In this document: positions 47,601 through 57,940 of the stretch, piece by piece
How positions within the stretch are numbered: the stretch's first letter is position 1
Layout of the letters: the number at the start of each line of letters is the position of its first letter
Origin: Lepeophtheirus salmonis
Lineage: Eukaryota > Arthropoda > Copepoda > Siphonostomatoida > Caligidae
Length of the DNA: 64,000 nucleotides
Assembly: GCF_016086655.4 (NCBI RefSeq)
Contig: NC_052140.2
Location: 9,734,001-9,798,000 of the forward strand
Reading direction: 5' to 3'
Notes under the pieces: generated by a model
The model's input: the letters and a program-made list of their open reading frames with translations, nothing else
Database searches by the model: none
What the model was told of the DNA's origin: nothing
Made by a program: the position numbers and the translations under genes

Positions 47601-47688
47601 ACGCAAAATCTACGCTATGTTATGAAGTAATATTTGTCAATGACACGCAAAATCTACGCTATGTTATGAACTAATATTTAGCAATGAC
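47601..47688. repeat. 44-bp tandem duplication
   Basis: ACGCAAAATCTACGCTATGT followed by TATGAA(G/C)TAATATTT(G/A)(T/G)CAATGAC occurs twice, starting at 47,601 and 47,645, with three mismatches. It is a recent duplication relative to the other repeats. No coding frame. Confidence 0.85.
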
Positions 47689-48078
47689 TGTCTTCAGATA
47701 AAATTTGTTTACTTTAACACTCGAACAACAGGGTTATAGTTTTTTTTATACCCATTTGGGTTTCATTTTAGTATTTTGATAAACTACCTTATTTTATTTG
47801 GTTAAAAGTTCTTGAATTGTCATAATTCTTCTATTTACGACAAACTACAATATTAAAAATTAAAATTAGTAATCGTTTCGTTAATATAGTGAACACTACC
47901 TAAACAGACGAGGGGTATCATATTTGATATTCAATAATTTCAAATTATATTTTTGTTGTACAATTGTGTATGAAAATGTACTTGCAAGTTCAGACATGAA
48001 TTAACAAGTCTAGAAAGGAATCGTGTATCTTCCTTTTATAAATATAAGCACAGATATCCATTGTGATAATTAAAAAAA

Positions 48079-48800
48079 ATGAAAAAATCAGCTATTGAAG
48101 AAATGAGACATTAACTTGTGTCCACATCAAGCTCAGATTCCGAAAGTGAGGATTTCTAAATGAAACAAGATGAAGAATATGTCAAACCGCCTCAATCAAG
48201 TTTTCCTTACTCTGATGACTATTCTGATGTTTTTGAAATCCTGTTTAGTGACAAATTGTTAACTTTTATTCAACGTTTCAAATAAGGCTGGGATGGAATC
48301 AAGTGACTTAATTCCCACCCATTAAGAAGCATAAATAAACCCACTTATAAGGAAACTAAATGTATTTCGGCAATGATAACACAATCTGGTACAAAAAAAT
48401 AGGGAATGAAAAGAGTTCTACCCATTAACATCTTTTCAGATTAAACATTATCTGTTTTTTAACTCTTGATCAATAATTATATTATTGATCATATTGTAAA
48501 ATGTACAATAGCTGAGGATCATTCAAAACTTCAGAATGATGAGTGGACAATTAGAAAACGAGAAATACTCCAACTAACTACTGTTACGTATTTGGTCAAA
48601 ACAATTGGTGATCAATCTTTTTCGGATTACTTTACCTCACGAACTATATAAGGAATTATTGAGATCCATCCGCTTTGATATTCAGTCTACTATATCACAA
48701 AGACACAAAAATCACAAATTTGCATTGATTTTAATGGTGTGGGATGGATTCGTCAAAGTCTTATGAAATTTCCCTAACCACCAAATATTTTTCCTCAAAT
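48079..48800 (+). pseudogene. second piggyBac-family transposase, N-terminal half
   Basis: From the ATG at 48,079 the frame reads MKKSAIEEMRH, then an acidic Ser-rich stretch (STSSSDSESEDF) typical of piggyBac N-termini, and SSFPYSDDYSDVFEILFS. After stops, 48,460-48,650 reads INNYIIDHIVKCTIAEDHSK, LQNDEWTIRKREILQLTTVT and YLVKTIG, and then, across a shift, SIRFDIQSTISQRHKNHKFA and LMVWDGFVK. This is the start of the catalytic domain in piggyBac transposases (normally '...LRFIRFDxxxTRxxRxxxDKFAxIxxVWDxFV'). The three catalytic aspartates lie beyond the surviving portion, and the copy ends near 48,800. It belongs to a different subfamily from the 21.9 kb copy, whose corresponding text is RFDEFLRYTNF. 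Confidence 0.7.
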
Positions 48801-48819
48801 CATACACAACCACCAATCC

Positions 48820-49550
48820 AACTGATATTTTAATAATATAATATTGTATTTGCCCTTAAAAGTTGTAACAAATGGTATTCAATATTAGTATCAATTTTCA
48901 AATTGAACACTTTTTTTTATTAATATTTAATATCTGGGAATTCATCATTAAAAAGTGTAGTCGGTTAAATTGATATTAAATTTTGTAAAGTTAAGAGTAA
49001 AAATTATTTTGAAGGAAAAATTGATTTATTCATAATCAAAAAATCTATCACTCCCTTTTTTTACACATTTTTTTTCATATTCATTCTACAAGTTGTAGAT
49101 AAATAATAAGAAAGCATACAAAATCATTGAAATCTCGACAACTTATTCCAGAATTGATTAGCAACTCCGAAAAAAATCCTACAAAAATTGGAAACATAAA
49201 CTCGTATAAATATTGAGTATTTGTATTAAGATGAAAGAAAACATCATTATATAACATATTACGAGTTATTTCAGGGACTGGGTTATATGAATACCCCAGG
49301 GATGTAATGAACGGTTCAATATTACTATAAAAGTGTATTTGAAAATATACGTATATAGTAATTTTGAGAGGCTATGACATAATAATGATTAGGAAAACAT
49401 TACTTCAAAGTGCCAAATATTGATATTTTTAGTATATTTTGCAGGCATAATGTATTCAAAATTAGATTGGGGGTGGGGGGAATGTAAATTTCACATTTCA
49501 ACTCCTTTATATATATTATCTAATTCACTATTGGTCACATCAGACCATGC
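48820..49550. other. AT-rich spacer, no gene
   Basis: Nothing recognised between the piggyBac remnant and the mariner copy, apart from a G-rich patch near 49,470-49,482. Confidence 0.6.
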
Positions 49551-49557
49551 GATAACT

Positions 49558-50225
49558 AGTTGGAAAGGTGTGTGTGTATAGAACATACTTTGAAAAGACA
49601 GTGTTGTACACGGGCAATGCAGTTGTGAATTATATTGCATCAAATATGGAGGTCTCAAAGGAAAAAAATTGCCATATTTTACATTTTTACACCCGGAGAG
49701 GAAAAAACAAGTCCAAATTTTTTTGCAATGAATACAGAGCCGTTACTTTTTTGATTCATGATGCACAAAAGTGGTTCGAACCATTTTATTTTCTGACAAT
49801 TATGCCCTCTACTGTGAACAACTCAATCGTTTCAAGCTGGTGATCTAAGAAAAACAACCTGCATTGTACACATCTTTGATGACGCGCCAGAAGGTCCGAG
49901 AGCTTGGATGGGAAGTTCTTATGCATCCATCCTATAGTCCAGATCTGGTACCAAGTGACTACAACCTGTTCCTGTTTATGGCCAACGCGCTTGGGGGTGA
50001 AAATTAGGCCTTAATAGGCACCTGGTAAAATGGGTTGTCTAAGTGTTCTGCCAATAGGGGCATGGGCTTCTATGAGAAGGGCATTGGGAAGTTAGACTTT
50101 TGTTAGCAACAAGTTATCAAACCGAACGTGGATTAATTTGCCTAAATCGGAGGATTTTAATATAAAAAAGAAAAAGAAATCTTTAAAATAAGCTGGTGTT
50201 TAAAAAGTATTGTATTACCTATTTC
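49558..50225 (+). pseudogene. internally deleted mariner (deleted subfamily D2), plus copy
   Basis: Upstream leader GTTGGAAAGGTGTGTGTGTA (49,559 on) is probably the 5' inverted repeat. The ATG at 49,646 opens MEVSKEKNCHILHFYTRRGK, then QKWFEPFYF, the first DNA-binding domain of a mariner transposase. The sequence then passes directly to CEQLNRF (about 49,810), followed by TSLMTRQKVRELGWEVLMHP, SYSPDLVPSDYNLFLF and a tail with GFYEKGIGKLDF and QQVI before the end of similarity near 50,160. The MHPxYSPDLxPSDYxLF motif carries the third catalytic acid. Everything between the first DNA-binding domain and the CEQL block, including two catalytic acids, is missing. The minus-strand copy at 53.6-54.3 kb has the same leader and junction. 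Confidence 0.75.
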
Positions 50226-50229
50226 ATTG

Positions 50230-52095
50230 CATTTGCAATGTATTTATTAATATTCTATTTTATTTTATTTTTTGATTAAAAAACCAAACAAACAACCGAC
50301 TTAATGTATTTATCTTTTTTAAAAAAAACCTTGATCATATGGTATTTTTACCTCAAAAACAAATGGAGGCTTAAAAGTTACAAGATTCTTCTTTGATCTA
50401 CGCATACATATTCAAAATTCACTATTGAAATGTTAAAAAACCTGAAGTTATTTGTAAGTAAAGATTGGAGAAAATTGACAAAAACTATGATTAAATTGTT
50501 AATATGACCTTCTAGAAATGCCTGGAAATCATTATTAAGGTCATCATAGATTATATTAATGATCGAATATGCTTTATATTTTCCATTTATTTCTTAATAA
50601 AAACCGGGGTTTTAATTCATCAAATTGAATTAAAGTTATAAAATTCATTTGAATGTGAAGATTTAAACAACTATTAAAGAATCCGAATTTAAAATTTTTT
50701 TTTTTTTTAAATAAGCAAATTTACACTTTCTGTTAAACAAATATCTCACTTGCAGAAACTGAAATTAAACCATTGCCAAAAAAAAAAAATTTAACTAAAT
50801 GTAAAGATGTCACAAGGACTGTTATTATTATTTTTGTTAGAAATTAAGGCTTTAAATTTATTAAATACGTTTTTTTATGATTTTTAAATATGAGAAAACA
50901 CGATTCATGTTGTTGTCAGTTTCATACTTTTGTTTATTTTTTATGATGGATATCTCAACTTTGATTAAAAGTAATCCTATAGTAAATAAATCATTTTTTT
51001 CGAAAATTATATTGGGAAAAAGAATAAACTTGAGTTTATCATCGTTATATTAGAAAGGAGAAACTCGTTCCAAGTGTCTATAATAGATTTTTGGCTTTCA
51101 AATTATGATGATTGTGTTTCTGAGGGTTTTAATTTGATATCATATCCTTTAATTTTAATTTGATTAAATAAATAAAAATATGAAATTGTAAATATTTTTT
51201 TAATGTAATATCACATTGTTTGATACGATTATTTATTTTTATTAACTTGCAATAATAGTTTAAATGTATTTAACAATTTAAGTTTGTTTTACAAATGACA
51301 AGTAATCTAGAACGACCCCTTATGATGACAAAAAACCAAAATGGGCATACAAGCATATAAATCATTAAATATGAGTCGAACTAACTGAGTGTATGTGTAA
51401 TTATTTAGTTTATCCGTGGCAATTCATATGATATCATATTGTCATTACTACTAAAAAAATTAATAGTATAGTTGATATGAAAGTCTTTATAGTGGTTTCG
51501 AGTATTGTTTTGTGATTTATAATGCTTTGTATGTTTTATTTTGTAAAATTAAAGTAATGAAAGTCATTAAAAAAGTAATATAATTATTTATAAAAAAAAA
51601 TGTTTTGAATTTATGTGATACTGGCTGTAATTACTGGCAATATACAAAGTCATTAGATGTATAAAGAATCAACAAACATTGCTGTAATATTAATAATTAG
51701 ATTAAATGAAATAAAAGATAACTTACCGAGTAAGTGTTACTTTACGTTTTTCATGGGTATCAATCAAAGCCAATAAACTTTGCTTCAATTTGTATAAAAA
51801 TTTTACTTATCTTTTGTTTTTACTAATTGAAGCACAATTTATTTGCTTTGAGTTGATACCCTTATTAATGCTATAAGATAAGCCACAATGAAGGTATAGT
51901 CAAAAGAATAAAACCAATCACGTTTTTATTGCCTTCTTTTGGAGCCAGCAACATTAAATTTTCAGTGCCAATACGGCAGATAAAGCCGCAGTCCAAAATC
52001 CAAATGATTGGTATATTTAGTTTTTATAGACTTTGGAGAATGGGAAAAAGTCTAATACATAAAATGTTTGAAAAAAAAGTTAAGATTTGAACAGG
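50230..52095. other. AT-rich spacer, no gene
   Basis: I read this region on both strands and saw no motif, RNA gene or repeat beyond homopolymers. Confidence 0.6.
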
Positions 52096-52104
52096 TCTCA
52101 TGCA

Positions 52105-52190
52105 CGATGCACACACCTACAATTTTTCATTTATACGACTATGTAATTATTTCTTATAAATATTTATATGATTTAGATTATGGAGCACTG
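52105..52190. repeat. dispersed repeat family R5, third copy
   Basis: GCACACACCTACAATTTTTC, then TATACGACTATGTAATTATT and ATTTATATGATTTA align with the tandem pair at 40,095-40,255. The copy lies immediately before a mariner-like transposase remnant, so the repeat may be the outer non-coding end of that element. Confidence 0.55.
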
Positions 52191-52194
52191 CCGT

Positions 52195-52930
52195 GTGAGT
52201 ACTCAAGAATTATAATCCTATTTGAGGCCGTTTTGCCTAAGTTCTAAAAATTTGACTTGTTGCTATTCAAAAGAGCAGACAAAAAGCTACAATTTGATGC
52301 CTGGTTTGTTTGTGTGGGATCAAAAATTTCGTAGGAACAAGCAAAACGGAAAAGGCTGTGCAAACTGCTCTGTGCATAAGTCGATTTCCAACAAGAATTT
52401 CTTCAGAGTGGAAGCTATTCTGAACAGGAGAAATGATTGCTTCTTTGCTAAATCAAGAGCTCAGTTTGAGGGAACCTTCAGGACTTAACATACAGCTCGT
52501 TCTGTCCGACGGCAGCAAAATGCCTCCCTATTTCTTAAAGGCTAATGACAAAGTCAACACTGCCATTTACTACAAGGTCCTCAGGTACCATGTCATGCCA
52601 TGGCTTTAAAAGTACGTTCCCCAGGGACAACTAAGTGTTTACCCAACGGCGGCCCACACTCACGTCCAAGAAGGTACATCATTTCTGGAGGAGAACATGG
52701 CTACCTTCTGGACTTTGTCCTTACCCTGCGTGAATCACCTGAACTTTGCTGTTTTGTGCATCTTTGAGGGGAAAATAAACAAAAAACTTCTCACCCGATT
52801 GTCGATGCCCTGAAGACCGTGATCATGGAGGAATTGAAAAACTTATCTTCCAACTTCATCAAGTCCAGCTGTGCTTCTGTTTGTCCCCGTATAGAAGCCA
52901 TCATTCAAAACAGAAGGGACAATAATTAAT
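52195..52930 (+). pseudogene. mariner-like transposase, C-terminal two thirds
   Basis: Across three frames the order is SVEAVLNRRNDR-like (here RVEAILNRRNDCFFAKSRAQ, about 52,400-52,460), then FRT-H, FLKANDKVNTAIYYKVLRYH, VMPWL, YVPQGQL, a decayed second-acid motif (TAAHTHVQEGTSFLEENMAT), FWTLSLPCVNHLNFAVLCIF (normally the SPDLNPLDFAVW region), INKKLLT, and a final frame ALKTVIMEELKNLSSNFIKS, SCASVCPRIEAIIQNRRD followed by a stop at 52,927. These are successive segments of the RNase-H-like catalytic domain. The 88-codon open frame 52,222-52,488 holds the first part. Both the QDGAP and SPDLNPLD motifs are destroyed, so it is inactive. Confidence 0.75.
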
Positions 52931-52939
52931 AAAAATTGT

Positions 52940-53600
52940 AGGAAATCGTTGAATTACCTACTTTTTGCCTAAAAAATTTGCCATAAAAATGGCACAAAAT
53001 AAAAATATGTAGAATTTAAAATGTCCTTTCAATTTTTCTTATTCTTGAGTCTTTGTCCTTTATATATAGTGCACCCGGTTATTTGTTTTCATATATAAAT
53101 ACATTTAGATATTCATACATACAGACAGACTTTGATTAATTATTTTTTTAATAACAAAGTCCTATGCGTGCTTGTTACTAAACCTTATATAAATAAATTA
53201 TTTCTCAATTTAATTTATGTACTTCCTCCTTTTTTTTAAAAAATATGAACTTCAACTAAATACATTCGTTGTTAAAAACAAATTATTAACTCATATTTTA
53301 AGGAACACTGTTGTATTTTTTTTTTTGGAATATTGATAATAAAATTTTATGTATTTACAATCCACACTTGCTCAAAAAAGAAAAAAAAATCCTCAATCAG
53401 TCACGTCAAACAGACGTGAAACTTGTTTTGCAGTGAGATTCTACAAATTAATTTTTGATAAAGTCACTAAAAGGGAAATCAATCTATTTTTTTGTCGAAT
53501 TTACAAAGCAAATAAATAAAAAGCTTTACACATAATACTGCAAAATGAATACACAAATGAGAGAAAGTGAGATCTGATGACATATATAGATAATTGTATA
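52940..53600. other. AT-rich spacer, no gene
   Basis: Nothing recognised, apart from a CAGACAGAC microsatellite step near 53,120 and a short imperfect repeat of CAGTCACGTCAAACAGACGTG near 53,398. Confidence 0.6.
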
Positions 53601-53604
53601 TTTT

Positions 53605-54310
53605 TATAATATCCTTTGTGTGTTTACATACATAAAGTATTGGAGAAAAATCATTTCGTTTTTCGCTTTATTTCAATGCTTTAAAAGTATTACAATAATC
53701 CGATTTAATCCAAATTTGTACCATTCCGTTGTATTTATTGTTGCTAACGAGAATCCAACTTCATAATGCCTTTGTTCCTATGGTTAAAACCAATTTTATT
53801 GCCATCAATTGGGGCCAAATGTGTACCCCCATGCGCGTTATCCATTTACAAAAACAATCAGTAGTCACTTTTTACCACCAGCTGCAGACTGTAGGGTGGA
53901 TGCATGATTACTTCACATAAAAGCTCCCAAAGCTTCTGGGCGTCATCACAGATGTACGGTTTGGTGTAGTATTGATGATATCTCATATTTACCAATGCCA
54001 GCCACTTCTGTTTGATCGCCAGTTTCATACAGTCGAGTTGTTCATAGTAGATGGCAGATTTGAGCGTATAAAAATCGCTCAAATTATGGTTGTGCAACAC
54101 GAACCGAAAGAGAATCGGCCCCGTTTACGTCGCTACTTATCATTGTCTCTTTTGACGCATTTTTACTTTTCAGGAACTAAAAATGTAAAATATTTCAAAT
54201 TTCTTTATTTGAGGCCTCCATACTCAACGCACGATAACTCATGAGTGAAGCTGCCAAGAACAATACTGTTCTAAAAGCGTTTGTAGTATAAACTCACACC
54301 TTTACAACAC
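53605..54310 (-). pseudogene. internally deleted mariner (deleted subfamily D2), minus copy
   Basis: On the minus strand, a leader GTTGTAAAGGTGTGAGTTTA (ending near 54,306) matches that of the 49.6 kb copy. The ATG at 54,221 opens MEASNKEI, a stop, then NILHF, and the frame continues to VRVAQP and FERF, the first DNA-binding domain. It then jumps to SAIYYEQLDCMKLAIKQKWL, ALVN, QKLWELLCEVIMHPPYSLQL (normally YSPDLAPSDY) and, after a shift, GIMKLDSR and QQ-IQRNG near 53,720. A possible 3' inverted repeat is CCTTTGTGTGTTTACATACA (plus strand, from about 53,611). It has the same missing centre as the plus copy. The proline-aspartate catalytic motif is mutated. Confidence 0.75.
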
Positions 54311-54424
54311 TTTGTTGTATAATCAATTCTATGCGACTAATAATGAGCAAGATATACTTAGTTAAAAAATCGGGTGGGAAATACGAAATTCCTTTTTCCC
54401 AAACGTAATATGAAATATATTTGC

Positions 54425-54690
54425 AGTCGCTGAAGCTGGAACAGGCCTTGATGCCAAGATCTCCTTGATGGCAGGCATCAGAAATTTTTCAGTTGTGTGA
54501 GGACGTCTATTAGTATGTACCTCGAGGTAGCCGGAGACAAACTAATGCGTTGAATCAAGCTAAAGACTGATGGTGCTCTTGTCACTGACTTGTAACTCCT
54601 TTTCAATATAGACAAAGGACCTCGTATTGGACGGGTCATTAATGGTGCACACCTTCTCGATTATAATAATATAAGGATGATTCCAGTGGG
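54425..54690 (-). pseudogene. decayed coding remnant, possibly transposase
   Basis: Minus-strand translation gives EKVCTINDPSNTRSFVYIEK, ELQVSDKSTISL, then after stops FVSGYLEVHTNRRPHTTEKF and LMPAIKEILASRPVPASATA. The G+C content is raised relative to the neighbours and the frame has two stops in about 85 codons. Thr-x-Arg-Ser-x-Val followed by a Leu-Gln-Val-Ser step recalls a transposase DNA-binding domain, and the position next to a mariner copy on the same strand supports that. I cannot assign it to a family with certainty. Confidence 0.35.
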
Positions 54691-54699
54691 TAAAAAAAA

Positions 54700-56750
54700 T
54701 TAACATGTCAAAAGCTAACCTTTAATTAGTAATTTGTATAAAATAAAAATTCGGATCTGTTTAATTTCCTGTAGTCTTATTTTAATGATTAAACCTTTGG
54801 GTTTATTGCAAATTGAACATAAAGTAGCCAAAATTGATCAATATAATAAAATAGTGAGAAAATTGACGGATTTTATTTAAAAGATAATATCTGAGCTTGT
54901 GTAAGTCTCTTTAATTGGTACATGACCGTGTTATTGAATTGATCTGAACACACTTTTTCATGAATATTGTTGTGCCATACCCTATGGAAGACTGAAGGCT
55001 ACAGTAAATTCTTGTTCAGTCTGGGTAGGGTCCAGGGTGCATATCAGACCTCCAACTAATCAAGTCTAAAGCACGGGTCACAAGGACTGATAGTACTGTC
55101 CTAACAATGGAATGTACTAAATAACTAAGGACTGAACCAATACTAATCCTTGATAATATTTTGTTGAAATGATATACAAACAAGTATGGAATATCGATTG
55201 CTATTATTTTTTATAATGTATGGCCAAGAAGATGTGGACATAGAAGGAGAGTAGACGTTGTTTCATTTTAAAGGCGAGATTCTAAATTTTGTTTTAGAAA
55301 TAAAGTTAGTTGCTACCATGCATTGGAGTAGTAAAATATATCAGAGTTAATGTTTTGCTATGAATTTAAATTAATCGGGTGAAATTATTTTGTTGAACAC
55401 AATGTACGTTGGTTTGATACTCGGTCGCTTATAGATAGGGAAATATACACAATGTATTTGGACTTTCAAAGACAACTCTAGTTGAGATTAAGTAAATGTA
55501 ACAATGTAACTGTTACTTTATACTGATCCAGTGTAGCTCTATCTATTTACAGAAGAGAGGGAGGGGGATAACAGAGTTTTTTCAAATCAAGTAAATGAAT
55601 CTCTATTTATTTTAGAAAAACTGGTTCTCTTAAGACATTTATGTATTTGACAAAAAATAACTACCGGCCGTTAAAATCAAATCAACGCTTGAATCACTCG
55701 TGATTTAGTTATTATACAGCTTTCAGATGTTGTATATCCTTTGTGAAGTTTAAGGCATCATGGCGAGAGGTGCTTCAAATATAAACGAGATTTAATTTAC
55801 AAAAGAGGAACTGTTTTTATTATTTTTCTTTTAATTTTAACTAAAAGATTTACTCTAAAACCTCTTAAAAAACTAACAAAAACGCAAATGAATGAAAAAA
55901 TTGGAACTTCTATTCAAGTTATGAATGTAACAACAACAAAAAATGTTATTAGTTGATGTACTTTGGGTGTTTTGAGATGTGCATCGAAGTCATGACCTGA
56001 ATTAAAGTAACAATGATTTACAGAACTGAAATGTTAGTGTTTACTTAACCCCATCACAGAGTTCAAGCATCAAGATGGAAGAGCCACATGCAGTTCCAAA
56101 GTGGGAGGTTGTGGATCCCTGAACTAATCATCCTCAACTTAGGAATAAAATATCTTGTCTATTAAATTTTGCATCTTTTTGTATAAAATAATTTCTTTTC
56201 TAAAAAATCTTAATCAAACACAATGAAACCATGTTTTAGTTCGAATAGATCTGACTATTTGAATGTTTAAAATATGTCCATACACTATCATAAAAAAGTT
56301 AAGCTTGTTTGAAAAAAACAACTGAGCATCAGTCTCGCCCTACTAAAGAGAGGACCAAGATAAAATAGACTTACTTTTTTTACAAAACTTAAATAAATGT
56401 AGTTCAAAATAGAGTGAGATTCACTGAAAAGGGAATTGGTTAGGTTAATGTATACATAAATAGGTATATAAAAAAGATAGCTAAAAAAACATGAATGTGA
56501 ATTTGTTATATTATATATATTTACAAAATACACATGAATGAGTAGGATTCATGTAGAGAGTTAAATTAATTTACGATTAATATGTGTTTTTGTGTAAGAT
56601 ATAAAAAAACGTATATGGGTGAGCAAGCACAAAACCCCGAGTGAGTAAGGATGATCAATATGATATAATTACTCATAAAATACGTTTTATTCGTAGTTTG
56701 CAATAATTAAAGTTGTAGAGAATATGACCTAAAAGGCGTGCAAGATTTAC
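54700..56750. other. AT-rich spacer, no recognised gene
   Basis: A less AT-rich patch at 55,010-55,150 with repeated GGACTGA steps, and a block near 56,040-56,130, may be old repeats, but I found no partner in the window. The minus-strand frame at 56,288-56,533 is low-complexity. Confidence 0.45.
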
Positions 56751-56754
56751 ACTT

Positions 56755-57250
56755 GAACTTGATTGACATTGATGTGTGCACTCTAAGAAGTTGGGTGTTT
56801 CCGGAACCACCGTTTACACTGTCAAAAAGTCCAAAATATTGGAAATGAAGAAGGGCTCCGCCAAAAAAGGCCAAACTAGACCTGTAGGAACTAAAGAAAA
56901 CAGCCCAGGCCAATCCCCTCAAGTCTATGACAGCCCATGTAAGAGATTTTGGGTTTCACACAAGATTTTTACAACAGTTATCAAAATTTGTGGGTGGAGA
57001 GATTCTTGTGAAGGTGGAGACGCCACTTTTGACATCAGAACTGAATGAAACTAATCTCTTGCACTAATATATTCTTTTGAATGAGTCTTTTGAACTCTTT
57101 TTTGAAATTTTTACCCCTCCTCCCCCCCCCCACAGTCTGTCCTGATGCCTTCGAATAAACCTTTTTGGTGCTTGTGGAGGGAAGGCCCTGAAGTTTTTGT
57201 CCAAGCCAGTCACAGTGCCAGCACTGAGTCTCCATGATAGGAGACTACAT
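56755..57250 (+). pseudogene. internally deleted mariner-like transposase (deleted subfamily D1)
   Basis: An open frame of 90 codons starts at an ATG at 56,776 and reads MHSKKLGVSGTTVYTVKKSK, EMKKGSAKKGQTRPVGTKEN. This is a helix-turn-helix (GVSxTTVYxVKK) and the basic linker of a mariner-like transposase. It runs past a degraded linker to about 57,045. After CTTTTGAATGAGTCTTTTGA (57,073-57,092) it passes straight to CCTGATGCC...TTTTTGGTGC (57,140 on), the third-acid segment and tail seen at 41.88 kb. The same junction in both copies shows a common deleted ancestor. A run of ten C just before the junction has accumulated since. Inactive. Confidence 0.7.
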
Positions 57251-57497
57251 TAATGATTAAATGATGTTTTAATAAAAATATTTTCTTAGATATATAACAT
57301 ATTAGTTCATTTATATGACACATATAGTAAATAAATAATCATAAAAAATTGAATTAAAATATGATGTTGCCCATAAATACATAATAAATATCATTTTTCG
57401 GCTAAATGGAAATTAGACGAAATGTGCAGTTTACAAATTTTCCTTCAGTCTGCAAGTACTTTTAACACAAATAATTATACATAAAAAAAATTATTAA

Positions 57498-57580
57498 TTC
57501 AAAAATTAAATTATTTTAAATGTTGTTAGTTTTTCTCTATTTATGTGGTTTGTCAAGACTAAAGTCCGTTCAGCAAAAAA
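57498..57580. repeat. direct repeat, copy 1 (partner at 57,863)
   Basis: About 75 bases align with 57,863-57,935: ATTAT..AATTCAAAAATTA, ATTATTTTAAATG, TGTTAGTTTTTCT and TTTATGT..TTTGTCAA against TTTATGTTGCTTGTCAA. Differences are scattered substitutions. Identity looks near 90% in the first half. Confidence 0.7.
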
Positions 57581-57862
57581 AATAAAATTATAATAATAAT
57601 ATTATTAATCGGTTAAATGTCTTAGAATCATTTTGCCTATTGTTAGAGAAAACATAAAGAAGACTTAAATATTGAATTATGTTCATTCAAAGATAAAAAC
57701 AACATATTTACATATTTCTAAGCAAACTAATCATGAATGTTTAAAACACGTAGATAGTAAATATTTATACATAAATATATCCATAAAAAACCTATTATGA
57801 TGCATATTTCATTTATATTTTTATGCACCTTTTAACAATAACTATTATTAAAAAAAATTATG

Positions 57863-57940
57863 AATTCAAAAATTAGATTATTTTAAATGCTGTTAGTTTT
57901 TCTTTATTTATGTTGCTTGTCAACACCAAAGCAAACTTAA
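57863..57940. repeat. direct repeat, copy 2 (partner at 57,498)
   Basis: Same orientation as copy 1, 365 bases downstream. The spacer also contains similar AT-rich text, so the whole unit may be a tandem duplication of about 365 bases that has since diverged. Confidence 0.65.
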
